NCBI GenBank assembly: GCA_051453625.1
Contig: JBOZIK010000001.1
Span: 155,924,660-155,971,076, forward strand
Direction of reading: 5' to 3'
DNA from: Welwitschia mirabilis
Taxonomy: Eukaryota > Gnetophyta > Gnetopsida > Welwitschiales
Length of the DNA: 46,417 bases
In this document: positions 43,487 through 46,417 of the stretch, piece after piece
Layout of the letters: the number at the start of each line of letters is the position of its first letter
Numbering within the stretch: position 1 is the first letter of the stretch
Notes under the pieces: model-generated
Told to the model about the DNA's origin: nothing
Database searches by the model: none
Seen by the model: the letters and a program-made list of their open reading frames with translations, nothing else
Position numbers and translations under genes: made by a program

Positions 43487-43894
43487 AATGAAACATATTT
43501 TGAATAGCATGGATTTCCTCTTTTTTGTACTTTTGATTTATAATGGATATTCATGAAACATTGACACCTATCTGGCTAGCTTTTTTATGTGTAACTAGCA
43601 GTATTTAGGTGTTGGAACTTGTGATTTGTAGTCTAGTTTTCCATGTTGAAAATTATAATAATATTGCCTACAGTTATGATTTACAAAACTATTCTGTAAA
43701 ACATGCCAATGCATCATATATTTTACATTTAAACATCTTAATGTAGTGTAAGAAGTCTGTAAACGTTATTAAAATCCTTAAAATAGTATGTAAAATGCTA
43801 AAAAATGACTCTTTAGTTGGCTCCCAAGTCGAAGCAAATCATGGAGTTTTTCCCCTGGTCGAGTCCAGTGTTGAGTCCAAATCTTGTTACAATG
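43487..43894 (+). other. hAT-2 3' UTR and right arm
   Basis: AT-rich sequence, then a cluster of CAAGTCG, CGAGTCC and GAGTCC in the last 80 bp, mirroring the left arm. Confidence 0.55.
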
Positions 43895-43902
43895 CACAAG
43901 GC
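43895..43902 (+). repeat. hAT-2 right target-site duplication
   Basis: CACAAGGC, directly after the right terminus TTACAATG. Confidence 0.75.
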
Positions 43903-45500
43903 CATGACATTTAAATTGCCTAATATTCACAAGTAGATGGATCATGATGATACTAACAAAATGCTTATCAATTTAAAACAATAATGCAACACTCTTCAAC
44001 ACTTTATCACGCTTCTCTATCTTGTCAACTTGTTAATGAGACGTCCAAATTATATGGGGTTTTCCTATCTGATATTATCCTAATACTTGTTTAATCTATA
44101 AAGCCAAACAAGAAGATGTCAAGAATAGTACAACATTGTGGTTAGATTCCTGGAATGATAGTTAAATTCTTCATCACTCTGGGAAAATAATAAACAAATC
44201 CAATTCCTTGAGGACAATGGCAGTCATGATGTTGAAATTGATAAAGATAACATCTCCAGACTGCACAATCTGCCTTCCTCTTGTAATTTCACTTTCCATG
44301 GATACATGAATATAAATATTATACATATTGANNNNNNNNNNNNNNNNNNNNNNNNNNNNNNNTCTGTCATTCAAAGAATGAAGCTTGTAGGGCTTCTAAT
44401 CATGATGGCTTTCACAAAACTAATGAAATTGATGATGTCAAAAATATGATGCATCCTCCCATTAATCATTTTTAATATGCATCAAGATAGGTTAATTCTT
44501 AACTCCAGTTTGGAAAAAATAAATTCTTCCTTCCAAGCTTTGTAGCATCCATTCATTATATTATTGCTGCTAAATTTTATCCACAGAATCCCACTAGATT
44601 GGATATGTGAATCTTTATAAGAAGATTGATGCAGATGTTCAATCATGATGCCAATTTTAGTGAGGAAAGTGATCTCAATATTAATCATGAAGCTTCTCCT
44701 CCTGATATTATAGCACTTATTTGGCTTCTCATTCATTATGCACATGATCATTATCGGGAATCCCCTTCTGAGTGAAATAATTGGAACATGGGATGTAAGT
44801 TGAAGCACTCACAGAGACAATGACATATGAACTAAAGGCTGAAAATGAAAGTAATAGGCAAGAAAAACATATAAGTTGACATGCCACGCAGTATGTGCAG
44901 AATATATCCTACTCTAATACCATTTTAGAAAATCCCAATACAAAGGTGATGGAAGCGAAAGGAAAGAACACAAAGAGAATAATGACTTTATACATGTCAC
45001 GGTAGCACATCACATATTGAATTACATATTATTATGCTATTAGCATGTAGAAGCCAAATCCTAAAAGAACACAGATTCACTTTTTGAAGTTTGATCCACT
45101 CACAATAGATAAAGTTGTCAACCAACTTCTAAAGAGAGCTATCGAACATATTAACTAATCAGGCCTTGTATAACACCTATTATTTCAGTCCACATTATGA
45201 CTCAATCTTGTTTTACAACTTTCTCAAGTCTTCCATCCTGAATATTTTCTCTAGAATCCCCCCTTCATTTATCTTTGCAGGTCGTCCTTTTCTGATCAAA
45301 TACTATCTCATACATTGTATAGGTGTTATCAAAATTAATGCTTCATAAAGCAAGCTGAACAAAAATGAATAGAAATGAAAAGCACTTAGAGATTCAACAA
45401 ATAGAATACTTCCTCAGGAAAGAAATGCAAAAGCTGCTCTAAGCAGCCAAAAACTTCATAAAATACAAAATAGCTATGAAGCACATTGTACTAAACCCTC
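43903..45500. other. No gene recognised
   Basis: Flank beyond hAT-2, with a 31-base gap (44332-44362). On the plus strand, pieces such as TTLWLDSWNDS and NHDANFSEESDLNINHEASP have a coding look in changing frames, perhaps a very old LINE or gene remnant, but no domain is recognisable. The minus-strand frames (44174-44374, 44482-44808) are not supported. Confidence 0.4.
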
Positions 45501-45727
45501 TGTTAGGATATGATTTCAACAACCTGATACTAAATCTCTTGATTTAGTAATTTCCAAATTTCCCTTAATTCTCTCTAATGTATTCCTTGATTTTCTCTGG
45601 TTCTCCCTTGATTCCCTCTACTCTATTCTTGTCTTTTCAATTTGTATTTAATAAGGCTTGACCTCTCAGATTCATAGTTAATTACACAACTATTAGTTCT
45701 GAATTCGCAAATTCATTGTTTCTCTCA
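45501..45727 (+). repeat. Copia-3 5' LTR (227 bp)
   Basis: Begins TGTTAGGATATGATTTC and ends GTTTCTCTCA, immediately before the primer site. TC-rich middle; AATAAGG near 45648 may serve polyadenylation. The 3' LTR is not in the window, so the end is set by the primer site. Confidence 0.7.
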
Positions 45728-45729
45728 TT

Positions 45730-45742
45730 TGGTATTAGAGCC
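45730..45742 (+). other. Copia-3 primer binding site
   Basis: TGGTATTAGAGCC at about 45730-45742, the initiator-Met tRNA type site with one change (TGGTATCAGAGCC). Confidence 0.8.
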
Positions 45743-45774
45743 AAAGTTACGTTGTTGAAGCTTCAATTCTTAAG

Positions 45775-46417
45775 ATGGCAACAAATGGCAATTCGAGCGC
45801 CTCCATCTCCTTGACTTCTCCTTTCTTTAAAGGACAAAATTATGATTATTGGGCAATCAAGATGATGACATTCTTGAGGGCCCAAAATCTTTGGGATTTG
45901 ATAACAACAATCCCTACAAGCATCACAAATGTGGCAGCTCTTGTAGCATTGAAAAGGAAAAATGAAAGAGCCTTATATATCCTTCAAGCGAGCATCAGTG
46001 ATACAATCTTTCCAAAGATTGCTAATCACATTGATGTGAAAGAAGATTAGGAAGCTCTCGAGATCGAGTACAAAGGATCAAATCAAGTGAAGAAGGTGAG
46101 ATTACAGACTCTCACTAAAGAATATGAGACTCTCATTATGAAAGAGTCCAAATCTCTTGAGCACTATATCAATCGTCTTAAAGAGATTGTGAATGCACTA
46201 TGAGCTAGCGGAGAAGATATCAAAGAATCAAAGTTCATGAACAAGATCCTTCAAATAGTTGCAAGGCGCTATGATCCTATCGTCTATGCAACAGAAGAAA
46301 GTAAAGATGTGGAGACCTTGACTATGGTTGAGCTTACTGGTAGCTTCAAAACCTTTGAGCAAAGAAATTAGTTGCGTGAAGAATTCGCACCAAATGCATT
46401 TCAAATCCACAAGAATA
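45775..46417 (+). pseudogene. Copia-3 gag (UBN2 type), partial
   Basis: ATG at 45775: MATNGNSSASISLTSPFFKG, QNYDYWAIKMMTFLRAQNLW, then ALKRKNERALYILQASISD. A stop (TAG, 46048-46050) stands where Trp is usual before EALEIEYKGSNQVKKVRLQT. Continues LTKEYETLIMKESKSLEHYI, NRLKEIVNAL, stop, ASGEDIKESKFMNKILQIVA, IVYATEESKDVETLTMVELT and GSFKTFEQRN. This is the UBN2 gag core almost to its end, before the zinc knuckle. Three stops, few frameshifts: less decayed than Copia-1 and Copia-2. Confidence 0.85.

Larger units (their letters stand above)
26610..43894 (+). mobile_element. hAT-2: hAT transposon split by Copia-2 and smaller insertions, 17.3 kb span
   Basis: The perfect 8-bp direct repeat CACAAGGC stands at 26602-26609 and 43895-43902. 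The enclosed sequence begins CACTGCAGG and ends ..TTACAATG, so the termini are CACTGCA and, reverse-complemented, CATTGTA: CA.TG inverted ends typical of hAT. Both arms are dense in AAGTC/GAGTC motifs (26630-26760; 43815-43885). Inside are, in order, a BED finger, DUF659 and a hATC domain, all on the plus strand, interrupted by a CAATGA-type element (27952-30902), another right end at 32512, and Copia-2. About 4.5 kb would remain without the recognised insertions. Stops and lost zinc ligands show it is inactive. Confidence 0.8.
45501..46417 (+). mobile_element. Copia-3: 5' part of a Copia retrotransposon, cut by the window end
   Basis: Short 5' LTR (45501-45727), primer site and gag. No similarity to Copia-1 or Copia-2 LTRs. 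The remainder lies outside the window. Confidence 0.85.

Noticed and set aside
44174-44374. Minus-strand frame ending LDLFIIFPE, considered as the acyltransferase FPEGT exon of LPEAT2
   Set aside because: The FPE falls on a TTTTCCCAG splice-like sequence, no GT(T/S) follows, and neighbouring residues do not fit the acyltransferase domain.
1-46417. tRNA, rRNA or other structured RNA genes
   Set aside because: The tRNA-like strings found (TTGGTATCAAAGC, TGGTATTAGAGCC) are retrotransposon primer sites; no cloverleaf or rRNA core sequence recognised.

Overview
This looks like nuclear DNA of a seed plant with a large genome. It is AT-rich, has no operons, carries split exons with GT/AG borders, and is mostly old nested transposons. 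A gymnosperm is my best guess, from the age and nesting of the repeats and the intron sizes, but nothing here proves a species. Several runs of N are scaffold gaps. Almost every long open frame is a decayed transposon gene.

Layout. 1-2.74 kb: ancient repeat sequence ending in a Copia-type LTR remnant. 2.9-8.6 kb: a decayed L1-type LINE (ORF1 with a zinc knuckle; ORF2 with endonuclease, reverse transcriptase and a C-terminal zinc-binding domain), followed at 8.8-8.99 kb by the tail of an RTE-type LINE. 9-16.1 kb: lower-copy-looking DNA with a candidate solo LTR and, on the minus strand, three small phase-compatible exons (15597-15547, 13107-12997, 12861-12814). They match the C-terminal EF-hand region of the plant lysophospholipid acyltransferase LPEAT2. 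This is the only likely host gene seen.

16.1-26.6 kb: Copia-1, a 5'-truncated Copia element. A 5967-bp hAT transposon (hAT-1, 18710-24676) is inserted in its reverse transcriptase, with an 8-bp target duplication and with the Copia frame continuous across the insertion. 26.6-43.9 kb: a second hAT (hAT-2, 26610-43894) bounded by the perfect 8-bp duplication CACAAGGC. It has been split by a 9.76-kb Copia of the SIRE/Maximus type (Copia-2, 32520-42274). Copia-2 has both LTRs, a primer site, gag-pol and a third ORF behind pol that resembles the 'putative plant transposon protein' family. Its LTRs carry an array of about ten GGGACGTCCGA-like motifs, and the same motif recurs mainly inverted in front of the third ORF. 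43.9-45.5 kb: nothing recognised. 45.5 kb to the end: the 5' LTR, primer site and gag of a third Copia element that runs off the window.

A small non-autonomous hAT family with termini CAATGA.TAA.ATGTCG occurs up to three times (36413-36873 with perfect termini and target duplication; 27952-30902 probable; one right end at 32512). Order of events inferred from nesting: Copia-1; then hAT-1 into it and hAT-2 just beyond or within its 3' LTR; then small hAT copies into hAT-2; then Copia-2 into hAT-2; then the 461-bp element into Copia-2. Nothing supports an active complete element: all coding parts carry stops, frameshifts or lost catalytic residues.
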